Positions 32,208 to 41,395 of a stretch of 42,475 nt of DNA are shown here, piece after piece. The translations under genes were made by a program, and so were the position numbers. Every line of letters begins with the position of its first letter. Position 1 is the stretch's first letter. The notes beneath the pieces were generated by a model. That model was not told where the DNA came from and searched no databases. It saw only the letters and a program-made list of their open reading frames with translations. Source of the DNA: an uncultured Thermomicrobiales bacterium (GTDB lineage: Bacteria > Chloroflexota > Chloroflexia > Thermomicrobiales > UBA6265); the NCBI GenBank assembly GCA_902806405.1, contig CADCWL010000029.1, forward strand, positions 1 to 42,475, in the 5' to 3' direction.

Positions 32208-32951
32208 TCAATACCGGCGGTGATAGAGGGCGTAGTGGTAGTCAACGCTCGTGCCGGGATGCTCCATCAGGATCGTCGCTGCCAGGTCGGGCGGGAACTC
32301 GAGGCGGACCACCGCGTCCAAATCCTCACGGCGCTCGAAGCGCCACTCGCTCGCGATCCGCGTCAGGTCGAAGCCGCGGCCGGCCCAGAAGCCCTCGATC
32401 TCGTCGGGGTCGGCGTTGGCCCAGTCGGGACTGCGGCGCAGCCAGGAGGCGAACGTGCCGGTGCGGAGGTCGTTGTCGATCATGAAGGCGGCGCCGCAAG
32501 GCCGGATCACGCGCGCCAGCTCGGCGAGGCCCGGCTCGCAACCGGGGCCAAAGAAGTAGGCGAAGCGGGCGTGGACGACGTCGATGCTGGCGTCGGGGAG
32601 GAGGAGGCGCTCGGCGGAGCCGGTCGTGACGGAGACGCGCTCCAGGCCGAGGGCGGCAACGCGGGCCATCGCCCGGACGCGAGATGGGCCGTGGGGCTCG
32701 ACGGCGATCACGTGGGCCGCCGTCTCGTGGAAGCGGGGGAGGTGGTAGCCGGTGCCGGCCCCGAGGTCGAGGAGGACCTTGCCGTCCCAGGGGGCGGCGG
32801 CGGCCATCGCGGCCTCGATCTTCCCGCCGGGGTCAACGGCCCGGTTCTCGCGCTCGTACACGTCGGGTGCCTTCTGGATGTTGGGGGATGGGTGGACGCC
32901 GGGGAGGGCGAGCGTCGGTGGCTCGCTCCCGCCGGAATGGTTCGATGCCAC
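32208..32951 (-). CDS. SAM-dependent methyltransferase (UbiE/class I type)
   Basis: The 247-residue protein has a classical class I core: VLLDLGAGTGYHLPRF (motif I), VIAVEPHGPSRVRAMARVA (motif II), PDASIDVVHARFAYFFGPG (motif post-II) and ELARVIRPCGAAFMIDNDL (motif III). The long C-terminal part with several Trp residues (WLRRSPDWANADPDEIEGFW) probably shapes the substrate pocket; the substrate is not known. The start is GTG 32951, behind AGGAGGA. It follows an alpha/beta hydrolase gene in the same direction with 67 bases between them. Confidence 0.84.
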   Translation of the reverse strand: MASNHSGGSEPPTLALPGVHPSPNIQKAPDVYERENRAVDPGGKIEAAMAAAAPWDGKVLLDLGAGTGYHLPRFHETAAHVIAVEPHGPSRVRAMARVAALGLERVSVTTGSAERLLLPDASIDVVHARFAYFFGPGCEPGLAELARVIRPCGAAFMIDNDLRTGTFASWLRRSPDWANADPDEIEGFWAGRGFDLTRIASEWRFERREDLDAVVRLEFPPDLAATILMEHPGTSVDYHYALYHRRY

Positions 32952-33018
32952 GGGTCGCTCCTCCTGCCGATTGCCGTGACGCCGGGCGCCGGCCGCGATG
33001 GCGCCTTTCCGGCCGTTT

Positions 33019-33870
33019 CTACCCGGCGCCGACCGAGGTCAAGAAATCCAGCACGAGCCGGTTGAACGCGGCCGGGCGCTCCATGTTCGGGACGTGGGCG
33101 GCGTCGGGGATGACCGCTTTGCGGGCGCCGGGGACGCCAGTCGACAGGAGGTCGCCGCCAGCGAGCACGTCCGGTTGGTCCTCGGCGCCGACGATGACGA
33201 AGGTTGGGGCGCGGATCGCGCCGAGACGCCCGACGGCCGGCGGATCGGGCGGCCGCGGCTCCCCCTGGTCGGGGAGGGCGAAGAGGGCGGCGTCCATCTC
33301 CCGGACCCGCTCGCGGACGGTGGGGTCGACTTGGTCGGGCGTGCGGTTTGGGCCATCGACCCACATCCGCAGCTCCAGCTCGACCGCGCCGGCCACATCG
33401 CCGGCGGCGAGCGCCACGTCGACCGCTTCCCAGGCGCTGCGCAGCGCCCGCGACGGGACGAGGCCGCTCGGCCGGGCGCCGGCGACGACGAGGCCGGCGA
33501 CCAGATCCGGGTAGGCCAGCGCCGCGTCGACGGCGACGGTGCCGCCCATCGAGAGGCCGACGAGGTGCGCCCGCGACACGCCGAGGATGGCGAGGAGGGC
33601 GGCGAGATCGGCGATGGGAGAAAAGCCGCCCGTCGCCGGCCCGGAGCGGCCGAAGCCGCGGGCGTCGTAGCGGATCACCGGGAAGCGTTGCGCGAAGGGG
33701 GCGACCTGGTCGTCCCACATCCGGGCGTCGCCGATGCCCGCGTGGAGGAGGACGATCGGGGGCGCCGCGCCGAGCGAACCCGTGACCTCGTACCAGAGGT
33801 TCGCACCGTCGACCTCGGCGCTGCCGGTTGGACCGGCAGCGCTCGCTTGGACGAGGGCAGCGTCGCGCAT
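33019..33870 (-). CDS. Alpha/beta-fold hydrolase
   Basis: The 283-residue protein shows the alpha/beta-hydrolase triad: nucleophile Ser in VGLSMGGTV, Asp in IVGAEDQPDV, and His in DAAHVPNMERPAAFN. The oxyanion segment is VLLHAGIGDARMWDDQ. RYDARGFGRSGPATGGFSPI is the usual strand 4 loop of the 3-oxoadipate enol-lactonase/haloperoxidase-like branch. The substrate is not predictable. ATG 33870 has AAGGAG seven bases upstream and lies 10 bases after the stop of the GNAT gene, so these two share a transcript. Confidence 0.86.
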   Translation of the reverse strand: MRDAALVQASAAGPTGSAEVDGANLWYEVTGSLGAAPPIVLLHAGIGDARMWDDQVAPFAQRFPVIRYDARGFGRSGPATGGFSPIADLAALLAILGVSRAHLVGLSMGGTVAVDAALAYPDLVAGLVVAGARPSGLVPSRALRSAWEAVDVALAAGDVAGAVELELRMWVDGPNRTPDQVDPTVRERVREMDAALFALPDQGEPRPPDPPAVGRLGAIRAPTFVIVGAEDQPDVLAGGDLLSTGVPGARKAVIPDAAHVPNMERPAAFNRLVLDFLTSVGAG

Positions 33871-33880
33871 TGGGGGCTCC

Positions 33881-34342
33881 TTATCGGGGCTGCTCGAGAC
33901 GCATCCGGACGCCCGTGGTCGCAAAGCTCTCGTTGCCTTCGAGCTTGCCGGTGACGCTCTCGACCACGGCGAACCCCTCGCTCTCGTAGAGGGCGATGGC
34001 CGGCGCGTTCGCGCCGAGCGCCTCGGTCGTCACCACCGGACCGCAGCGCTCGACGGCGCGCCGGAGCAGCCGCCGACCGATGCCGCGCCGGTACATGTCC
34101 GGGTCGACGTACAGCCAGGTCACTTCGTCGTCCGCGACGGCCACGAATCCGAGCACGCGGTCGGCATCGCACGCCACCCACAGCTCCCCGTCGAACAGCC
34201 CCTCCGGCCCGGCCGTGTCGGTCAACGGGAGGAATGCGGCCAGATCGACCGACCCTCGCAGTTCGTCCAGGCGAGCGCGGTCGTGGATTTCGCACAGGCG
34301 CTCCCAGTCCGCATCGAGGTACCGACGGATGGTGACGGACAT
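33881..34342 (-). CDS. GNAT-family N-acetyltransferase
   Basis: The 153-residue GNAT enzyme has strand 4/5 with WLYVDPDMYRRGIGRRLLRR, which contains the acetyl-CoA loop (R)-R-G-I-G-(R). The closing APAIALYESEGFAVVE is typical of small-molecule or protein N-acetyltransferases of the RimI-like kind. ATG 34342 follows TGGAG. The next gene in the direction of transcription, an alpha/beta hydrolase, starts 10 bases after its stop. The acceptor substrate is unknown. Confidence 0.86.
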   Translation of the reverse strand: MSVTIRRYLDADWERLCEIHDRARLDELRGSVDLAAFLPLTDTAGPEGLFDGELWVACDADRVLGFVAVADDEVTWLYVDPDMYRRGIGRRLLRRAVERCGPVVTTEALGANAPAIALYESEGFAVVESVTGKLEGNESFATTGVRMRLEQPR

Positions 34343-34472
34343 CGTGATGCTCCAGCGGGGGACCGATCGGGGGCTGTTCGCAACCCCTGATCGACCGGTC
34401 GTGACGGCGGCGGCTCGACTTCATCCCGACGGCGGTCTCGGCGGGGTGGCGGGATTGGCAACAACCCGGACC

Positions 34473-34506
34473 GCGCGGGCGGCCCCGCCGATGGGGCCGC
34501 CCGCGC
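34473..34506 (-). terminator. Perfect 14-bp hairpin after the tiny-ORF cluster
   Basis: Arms 34473-34486 and 34493-34506 pair without mismatch around a six-base loop. The hairpin lies 44 bases beyond the stop at 34550. No T tract is present. Confidence 0.6.
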
Positions 34507-34549
34507 AGTCGGTCGGTGCGACATCCGATGGCATCGGCGGGCCGATGCC

Positions 34550-35017
34550 TCAGCGCACGGCGCCGAGGGTGCCGACGCCGGGGAGGGCGTCGGCGGGGCG
34601 ACCGGCCCCGCCGCCCTGGAGGCGCTGGCCGGCGCGGACCAGCGCGCTCCCGATGCCGTGCCGCAGGGCGGCGATGGCGGCGGCGATGCCGACGCGGCGA
34701 GGGGTGGTCCGCCGCGGCGCCAGGGCCAGACGACGCTCCTGCGCGGCCTCGGCCAACAGGTCGCGGCGGCGCGACTCGGCGTGGATCTGGGGCAAGCCCG
34801 GCCCCTGGTGGACGGTGTACATGGCGGTCTGCTCCTTGGCGGCGGACCCGAAGGCCCGTCGGGTGGTCATTGGCGTCGCGGCCGGATCGTGCCCGGCGCG
34901 GTGGGTGCCCGAGGCGGGCGGGACGAGACGAAGGTGCATGGCGTGGTCGGCTCCTGTGGTGGGTCGGCGGATGGGCGTCGGCAACAGCCGAAGGTGCGGT
35001 CGGTCGCGGGTGGGCAT
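34550..35017 (-). CDS. Small hypothetical protein(s) with three nested in-frame starts
   Basis: One open frame of 155 codons has three ATG starts. The first, 35017, follows GGAGGT and opens MPTRDRPHLRLLPTP. The second, 34939, follows AGGAG and opens MHLRLVPPAS. The third, 34822, follows AAGGAG and opens MYTVHQGPGLPQIHAESRRR. The third form (90 residues) looks most like a known kind of small protein: MY-(T/E)-x-H-type start, charged helix DLLAEAAQERRLAL, and C-terminal amphipathic helix with ALVRAGQRLQ. The first two share the HLRL(L/V)P motif with the 30-residue peptide upstream. I cannot tell whether one fusion or several isoforms are made. No signal peptide is evident. Confidence 0.5.
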   Translation of the reverse strand: MPTRDRPHLRLLPTPIRRPTTGADHAMHLRLVPPASGTHRAGHDPAATPMTTRRAFGSAAKEQTAMYTVHQGPGLPQIHAESRRRDLLAEAAQERRLALAPRRTTPRRVGIAAAIAALRHGIGSALVRAGQRLQGGGAGRPADALPGVGTLGAVR

Positions 35018-35141
35018 CGGGTCACCTCCCTCCGCGGGCGCGGTCTGGTTGGGGCCGCGCAGTGGCGGCCGTCGTCGTGGTCGGCGGGCCCGTGCTCCCT
35101 GCCGGCGTGGGGAGGACGGGGGGCGCGACCGGAAAATGGGC

Positions 35142-35174
35142 AAAAAGAACCCCGGGTCGGTTGCCGACCCGGGG
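35142..35174 (-). terminator. Intrinsic terminator after the 30-residue peptide (possible attenuator)
   Basis: On the minus strand CCCCGGGTCGG (35174-35164) pairs perfectly with CCGACCCGGGG (35160-35150) over a three-base loop and is followed by TTCTTTTT. This is the clearest Rho-independent terminator in the window. It separates the short upstream peptide from the nested ORFs. Confidence 0.87.
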
Positions 35175-35213
35175 GAAGAGGCTGCGGTCTGCGCGGCGCG
35201 GACGCCAAAGGCG

Positions 35214-35306
35214 TCACGTACGGCAGGCGAGCTCCTCCCGCGGGCAGGCGGGGACGAGGCGGAGATCGGAACCGAAACCGATCCAGCGCTGGGTCAGCAT
35301 GACCAT
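35214..35306 (-). CDS. 30-residue peptide (LRLVP motif), candidate leader peptide
   Basis: The tiny ORF begins at ATG 35306 behind AAAGGAGGG (35314-35322), one of the strongest ribosome sites in the window. The product is MVMLTQRWIGFGSDLRLVPA followed by CPREELACRT. It has no membrane segment; two cysteines and the LRLVP motif are noticeable. It is preceded by a strong promoter at 35487-35515 and followed 40 bases later by an intrinsic terminator, so it forms a minimal transcription unit by itself. It could be a leader peptide controlling the genes beyond the terminator or a functional micro-protein. Confidence 0.6.
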   Translation of the reverse strand: MVMLTQRWIGFGSDLRLVPACPREELACRT

Positions 35307-35486
35307 CGTCGTCCCTCCTTTCCCGGTGTGGTGTGCGTCCATCGCCATCGGGGTGATCCCGTCGCTCTCTCGCCGCGTTCGGCCGCCCGTTGCCCGTCGT
35401 GGGCCGCGCCCGCCGGCGCGTGGTGAAGGGCGACCTCAAGGCTCAACCCGCGGGGCAACCGCGCTCGCGGCCCGCCCTGCCCTCTT

Positions 35487-35515
35487 TATTTATCACCGAG
35501 ATGTCCTCGTGTCAA
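35487..35515 (-). promoter_or_regulatory. Strong sigma-70 promoter of the tiny-ORF cluster
   Basis: On the minus strand a perfect TTGACA (35515-35510) and TAAATA (35492-35487) are 17 bases apart, inside an unusually AT-rich patch. Transcription would start near 35480, leaving a leader of about 175 bases before the 30-residue ORF. Confidence 0.72.
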
Positions 35516-35655
35516 TAGGTTCGGGGGCGCCGCCGCCGCCGTTCGCGACCCCGATGCGCGGGACGCGCTCGCTTTCCAAGGCGAGACCCTCCAGCGTTCT
35601 CGACTCATACGACGCCAGAGAAGCCTGCGCGTGGCTGTCACGCGCCGAGGTTCCG

Positions 35656-36486
35656 CTAGCTGAAGCGGGGTGTCCGGCCGAAGACCCGCGCCATCTTGCC
35701 GCAGCCGAGGGTGGAGGCGCCGCCGTCGTGGTCCGGCGTGACGATGTTGCCCGCGGCGTGGCGCTCCGCCATCAGATCACGCAGCCTCCGGTCGGCGCTG
35801 GTGTCGGCGGCGGCGGCGAGGGACGATCTCGCGGCCGAGTGTGTCTCCCACCAGCGCCGCGAGGAAGGCGCCGCCGAGGTCGCGGGCGTCGACGTCGCTC
35901 CAGAAATTGTCCGGGCCGGCGCGGCGCTCGGTGAGGACGCGCCGCCGTCCGCGGGGATGACGTTGCTGGGGCGCTACCCGGCGAAGGTGGTCGCCGGGTA
36001 GCGGACGGCAAGCGAGTCGGCGACCACCTCGGCCCGGTACCTGATGAGGGCGTAGACGGTCGGCGGGGGGTGTCGCTCCGCCTCGTCGACGGGGATGCGG
36101 CCCGGCAGGATACCGGTGAGGAGGCCGGTCGCCATCTCGCTCGAGGCGGCGACGACCCGCCGCGCGTCGGGATCACCGGCGGCCGGCATAACGCCGCAGG
36201 CGCTCTCGACGTTGCTGTCGAAGACGGTGAGCCGGGCTCGGCGGGAGGGGTGGGGGTTGGCCGCGAGGTGACAGACGCCTACGGCGCCGGACTGGCAAAA
36301 GGCGTCGTCGACGGCGTCGGCGTCTGCGTCGGCGAGGGCATCGCGGCAGAAGTCGCCGGGCGGGCGCAGATCCGCCGCGGGCGGGACCGCGTCGACGGTG
36401 ACCACCTGGGGCCCCGCGGCCGCGACCGCCCGCGCCACCTCGCTCACGGCCTAACCCAGGCCCCCGCTCGCCATCACGCGCATCGT
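35656..36486 (-). pseudogene. Decayed NAD-dependent epimerase/dehydratase gene
   Basis: ATG 36486 opens MRVMASGGLG and hits a TAG within the Rossmann glycine motif. The same frame then gives VARAVAAAGPQVVTVDAVPP, VCHLAANPHPSRRARLTVFD, VVAASSEMATGLLTGILPGR, IPVDEAERHPPPTVYALIRY and SLAVRYPATTFAG, stopping at 35999. The remainder (ADTSADRRLRDLMAERHAAG, then CGKMARVFGRTPRFS) is in another frame and ends at a TAG at 35656 where Trp is expected. This is an extended SDR of the NAD-dependent epimerase family; the catalytic YALSKYLAE motif is worn to YALIRYRAE. At least three stops or shifts show it is dead. Confidence 0.72.
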
Positions 36487-36683
36487 CGCCCCCCCTTTGC
36501 GTCCTCGCCGCTCCTCCCGTGGCTTCTCCGCGTCGTCATGCGGGCTTTGACGGCAGGCCCGTCGGTTCGCCCGCGGCCCGGGCCCCGGCGGCCTCGGTTT
36601 CCCGCCTCGGTGGAAGCCGCAGGATGACAGGGGCAGTCCGGGGGGGCGTGTTGGTGGAGTTGGGCAAGGGGAAGTACCGTGCG

Positions 36684-37081
36684 CTACCGGTCCCGATTGG
36701 GATCCACGAACGGTCGCAGACCGAGGATGCGCGAGAAGTGACGCCGGTTGCGGGTCACGAGGGCGAGATCGTGGGCCAGGGCGCTTGCGCCCATGAGGTG
36801 GTCGGGGTCCGGGAGGAGCCGGCCCTACCGCTGGAGAAGGGCCCGCACCCGTCCGAACGCTGCCATCGTCGAGTCTGAAATCTCGCACGGTGTATCCGTT
36901 CAGGAACCCCCAAATGGCTGCCGGTGCGGCGACGGGGTCCGACGAACGATGTGTCCCGTCGTCGGGTTCGCCCATGGTGACGATGCCGACCGCCAAGCCG
37001 TCCCGGCGAAGGTTCCGGTGGAGGTTGCCGGCGCCGGGGGCAAGCGCCAGGGCGTCGATGACGACCGCGGTGTCGACCCAG
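36684..37081 (-). pseudogene. Decayed PIN-domain toxin gene (VapC-like)
   Basis: Homologous parts occur in order. [15 protein letters not shown] contains the first PIN acidic residue; [20 protein letters not shown] then [19 protein letters not shown] has the second (Glu of L-x-E). In another frame come [12 protein letters not shown], a TAG (36825-36827), [20 protein letters not shown] then LVTRNRRHFSRILGLRP, and a stop at 36684. The final part holds the Asp pair region (DPD-x-L-x-A) and the TRNxxHF signature of VapC. VapC toxins cleave tRNA or rRNA. Frameshifts, the internal stop and a worn start region (an extra G near 37073) show a dead gene. Confidence 0.67.
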
Positions 37082-37086
37082 GTATC

Positions 37087-37398
37087 TCACGACTCGTCGT
37101 CGAGCGGCCCGGTTCCCTCCTCCCGACCTCGGGAGATGCAGACTTTCAGCTCCTCGGCGTCGAGGGCCGTCCACGCTCCCGCCGCGGCCCGCATTCCCGC
37201 ATGCGCCCGCTCCGGGTCGTACCCCGCCCGGATGTCGTCCTCGTCGTCTTCGCGGCGGAACCGGAGACCCTCCCCGCCGCGCACCAATCGCAGCGGCGCT
37301 CCCGCCGCTCCCTCCATCAAGCGGTCGGGCCCACCGCTCGGCTCGACCTCAAGTCCTCGGCTCGCTCGCCATGTCGCGTCCTCCTCGATCTCGCCCAA
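37087..37398 (-). pseudogene. VapB-like antitoxin remnant preceding the PIN toxin
   Basis: The frame gives [40 protein letters not shown] and [20 protein letters not shown], with a stop at 37087-37089. The pattern (D)-I-W-AGYDPE-x-x-x-x-x-(I/M)-x-x-AAGSW-x-x-(L/V)-DAE-x-L-x-x-x-I-x-x-(A)-REEG is a small antitoxin common beside PIN toxins. The only ATG near the start (37372) is out of frame, and the in-frame start would be TTG 37398. The 103-codon frame is otherwise open. Its position directly upstream of a dead PIN gene, on the same strand, argues for a decaying module rather than an active antitoxin. Confidence 0.48.
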
Positions 37399-37440
37399 GG
37401 CGTCGCGGGCGGCCGGGAAGGAGGGCGACGCGGGCGGACG

Positions 37441-38484
37441 TCAGACCGCCGCCAGCGCCTCCCCGACCGGCAGGCGCCGACCAACCGCCCCGGCGACGCG
37501 GGCGATGCGGGGGGTGAGGGCGGCGAACTCGGGGAAGGTGAGGGACTGGGCACCGTCGGAGAGGGCGTGGTCGGGGCTGGGGTGGACCTCGATCATCAGG
37601 CCGTCGGCGCCGGCGGCAACGCCGGCCAGGGCGAGGGCGGGCACGAGGGCGCGCTTGCCGGCGGCGTGGCTGGGGTCGACGAAGACGGGCAGGTGACTCA
37701 TCCCCTGGATCACCGGCACGGAGCTCACGTCGAGCGTGTTCCGGGTGGAGGGCTCGAAGGTGCGGATGCCGCGCTCGCAGAGAATCACGTCCGGGTTGCC
37801 CTGGGCCATCACGTACTCGGCGGCGAGCAGCCACTCCTCCAGCATCATCGAGAGGCCGCGCTTGAGCATCACCGGCTTGCCCGCCTTGGCGACCTCCTCC
37901 AGCAGCAGGTAGTTCTGGGCGTTGCGGGCACCGATCTGGAAGACGTCGGCGAAGTCGCCGACCTGGGCGATGTCGGCCGGGGTCATCACCTCGGTGATGA
38001 TCGGCAGGCCGGTCTCCTCCCGCGCCCGGGCCAGGATCTCCAGACCGCGGCGGCCCATGCCGCGGAACTCGTAGGGGGAGGTGCGGGGCTTGTAGGCGCC
38101 GCCGCGCAGCATCGTGGCGCCGGCGGCCTTGACCGCCCTGGCGGTCTCGACCGTCTGCTCCTCCCCCTCGACCGAGCAGGGACCGGCGATGATGACCAGG
38201 TCGTCGCCGCCGATGACCACGTCGCGCACCCGAATCCGGGTCTTCTGCGGGTGGAAGTCCCAGCCGGAGAGCTTGTACTTCTTGGTGATGCGGACGACCT
38301 GCTCGACGCCGGCGTGGACCTCCAACATTTCGTCGAGGGTCGGCGGCAGCGGCGCGCCGACGACGCCGACGATGGTCCGCTCCTCCCCCTCGGAGAGGTG
38401 GGCGTCCAGGCCCAGCCCGCGGACGCGGGCGACCACATCGTTGACCTGCTCGCGGGTCGAGCCCCGCGCCATGACGACGATCAT
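37441..38484 (-). CDS. aroF: 3-deoxy-D-arabino-heptulosonate 7-phosphate synthase (type I, ACT-like N-terminus)
   Basis: The enzyme joins phosphoenolpyruvate and erythrose-4-phosphate, the first step of the shikimate pathway. The 347-residue protein begins with a ferredoxin-like/ACT-type regulatory domain ([20 protein letters not shown]), then the (beta-alpha)8 barrel with [62 protein letters not shown] and [11 protein letters not shown]. All metal and substrate residues known for the type I-beta family are present. ATG 38484 has GGAGG upstream. It is the last gene of the trpB-trpA-aroH-aroF run, 67 bases after aroH. Confidence 0.94.
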   Translation of the reverse strand: MIVVMARGSTREQVNDVVARVRGLGLDAHLSEGEERTIVGVVGAPLPPTLDEMLEVHAGVEQVVRITKKYKLSGWDFHPQKTRIRVRDVVIGGDDLVIIAGPCSVEGEEQTVETARAVKAAGATMLRGGAYKPRTSPYEFRGMGRRGLEILARAREETGLPIITEVMTPADIAQVGDFADVFQIGARNAQNYLLLEEVAKAGKPVMLKRGLSMMLEEWLLAAEYVMAQGNPDVILCERGIRTFEPSTRNTLDVSSVPVIQGMSHLPVFVDPSHAAGKRALVPALALAGVAAGADGLMIEVHPSPDHALSDGAQSLTFPEFAALTPRIARVAGAVGRRLPVGEALAAV

Positions 38485-38551
38485 GCGGCACCTCCGACGG
38501 AGCGGGAAGCGGGGGGACGGAAGAGGGAAGGACGAGGAGCGGGGCGGGGGG

Positions 38552-39013
38552 TCATGCGCGGTCTCCGGGGGTGGCGGACAGGGGGCGGCCAAGGAGGGCC
38601 GCCAGCTCGTCGTCGGGGATCGCCCAGTCGGGGCGGAGGGCGCGGGCCTCTTTGAGGTAGACGTGGCGGATCTCGGCGGCGGTGCGGGGGGTGTTGACGT
38701 GCAGGAGGATGCGGACGACCCGGTCGAGGGCGCCGGGAACGGCCATCTCGTGGGCGCACAGCAGTGGCACCTCGGCCCAGCCCAGTTCCCGCGCCGCGAT
38801 CGCGGGGAATGTCGCCGTCAGGTCCGGGGTGGTGGTGAAAACGGCGCTGACGACCTCCTCCGGGACGATGTTGTTCAGGCCGATCACGGCGGTGAGCAGC
38901 TCCGTCGTTGCCTCCAGGATGTCCTCGGCGGTGTTCGTGTCGGCGACCGTGGCGGCGCGGATGCCGCGGCACGCCAGAGGGGAGGCGGAAGAGGTGAGCG
39001 GGGCGTCGTTCAC
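38552..39013 (-). CDS. aroH: Chorismate mutase, AroH type
   Basis: This monofunctional AroH-fold enzyme of 153 residues converts chorismate to prephenate. Typical sequence: [20 protein letters not shown] (with the substrate-binding Arg), [40 protein letters not shown], and [20 protein letters not shown] then [12 protein letters not shown]. It starts at GTG 39013, overlapping the trpA TGA in a GTGA. The genes are therefore translated as a unit, tying phenylalanine/tyrosine and tryptophan branch synthesis together. Confidence 0.92.
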   Translation of the reverse strand: MNDAPLTSSASPLACRGIRAATVADTNTAEDILEATTELLTAVIGLNNIVPEEVVSAVFTTTPDLTATFPAIAARELGWAEVPLLCAHEMAVPGALDRVVRILLHVNTPRTAAEIRHVYLKEARALRPDWAIPDDELAALLGRPLSATPGDRA

Positions 39014-39980
39014 GGCGTCACCCCCGCGGTGTCGGGCCCGTCGTTCGGTCCTCCCTCTCCGCCCAAGGCGCGCATGAAGGCCTCAGCGGCGGCAGGTTGG
39101 TCGGCCACGGGGACGCCGTCGAGGTGGGCAATCAGGGCGCTGCCGACAACGGCGCCTTCGGCGAGGGCGCCAACCTGACGGACGTGGGCCTCGGTCGAGA
39201 TGCCGAAGCCAACGGCCAGCGGCAGGTCGGTCCGCTGGCGGACCCGGCCCAGGTAGGCTGCCAGGTCCGGCAGTTCCTGGCGGCCGCCGGTGACGCCGGT
39301 CAGGGAGACGCAGTAGACGAACCCGCTCGCCCGTTCGGCGACGTCGGCGATCCGGGCGTCGGTCGAGGTCGGGGCGAGCAGGAAGATCAGGTCGCGGCCG
39401 TGGGCGCGGCAGGCGGCCAGCAGCTCGCCGCTCTCCTCGGTCGGTAGGTCGGGGACGATGAAGCCGTCGGCCCCGGCCGCGGCGGCGTCGGCGACGAAGC
39501 GGGCCGGGCCGTACTGGAGGATCGGGTTGTAGTAGCCGAAGAGGATCAGCGCGGCGGTCAGGCCCCGGTGCGCGCGCAGCCGCCGGACCAGGGCGATGCA
39601 GTCGGTCAGGGTGACGCCGTTGGCGAGGGCGGCCTGGCTGGCACGCTGGATCGTGGCGCCATCGGCGAGGGGGTCGGAGAAGGGGACGCCGATCTCGATC
39701 ACGTCGGCGCCGCCGCGGACCAGCGCCGGGATGGTCGCCTCCGTCGCCGCTAGGCTCGGGTAGCCGGCGGTGACGAACGGGATCAGCGCGGTGCGCCCCG
39801 CGGCTTTGGCGGCGGCGAAGGCGGCGGGTATGCGGCTAGGGGTGAAGGTCCCCCCCGCTCCCCAATCCTGGGAATCGCCACGCCCTCCCCCCTCGGGTTT
39901 GGGCCGAACAGCAGGAGGCCTCTCGTCGTTTTTTCCCCGGGGTCGGGTCCCCGCGTCCAGGGTCGGGGGGGCCGTAATCG

Positions 39981-39984
<4 letters not shown>
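39010..39984 (-). CDS. trpA: Tryptophan synthase alpha subunit with N-terminal extension
   Basis: This 324-residue protein cleaves indole-3-glycerol phosphate to indole. The TIM barrel begins at [20 protein letters not shown] (residue about 50). It carries the catalytic Glu in [18 protein letters not shown] and the Asp in SDPLADG, then [20 protein letters not shown] and [11 protein letters not shown]. The preceding 49 residues are low-complexity Gly/Pro/Arg and not part of the usual protein; the DNA there (39840-39960) is rich in C and G runs like an intergenic repeat. GTG 39984 overlaps the trpB TGA, and no later in-frame start is suitable, so the extension seems to be translated. Confidence 0.92.
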
Positions 39985-41219
<1,235 letters not shown>

Positions 41220-41313
41220 GCGGGTCTCCTGCGGCGTGAGGGAGGACGGCGGGTGTCCATCGAGCGCGGGCCGCACCCGCGCACGACGCGAGCGGCGCCG
41301 CGTGAACGCGCGC

Positions 41314-41319
41314 ACTATA
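41314..41319 (-). promoter_or_regulatory. Possible -10 box of the trpB operon
   Basis: TATAGT on the minus strand is five-sixths consensus and AT-rich in a GC-rich context. The sequence 17 bases upstream has no clear -35 match, so an activator or another sigma factor may be needed. Confidence 0.35.
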
Positions 41320-41395
41320 CCCGGTCGGTGCGGTCGGGGGGAGTGGTCCCGACGCGGCGGCGATCGAAAGGTTACGGGGCCGAAGAGTTCCCTGC

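Noticed and set aside
36451-36996. A 181-codon minus-strand frame as a gene
   Set aside because: Its start is a fragment of the PIN toxin and the rest is Pro/Arg-rich shadow sequence.
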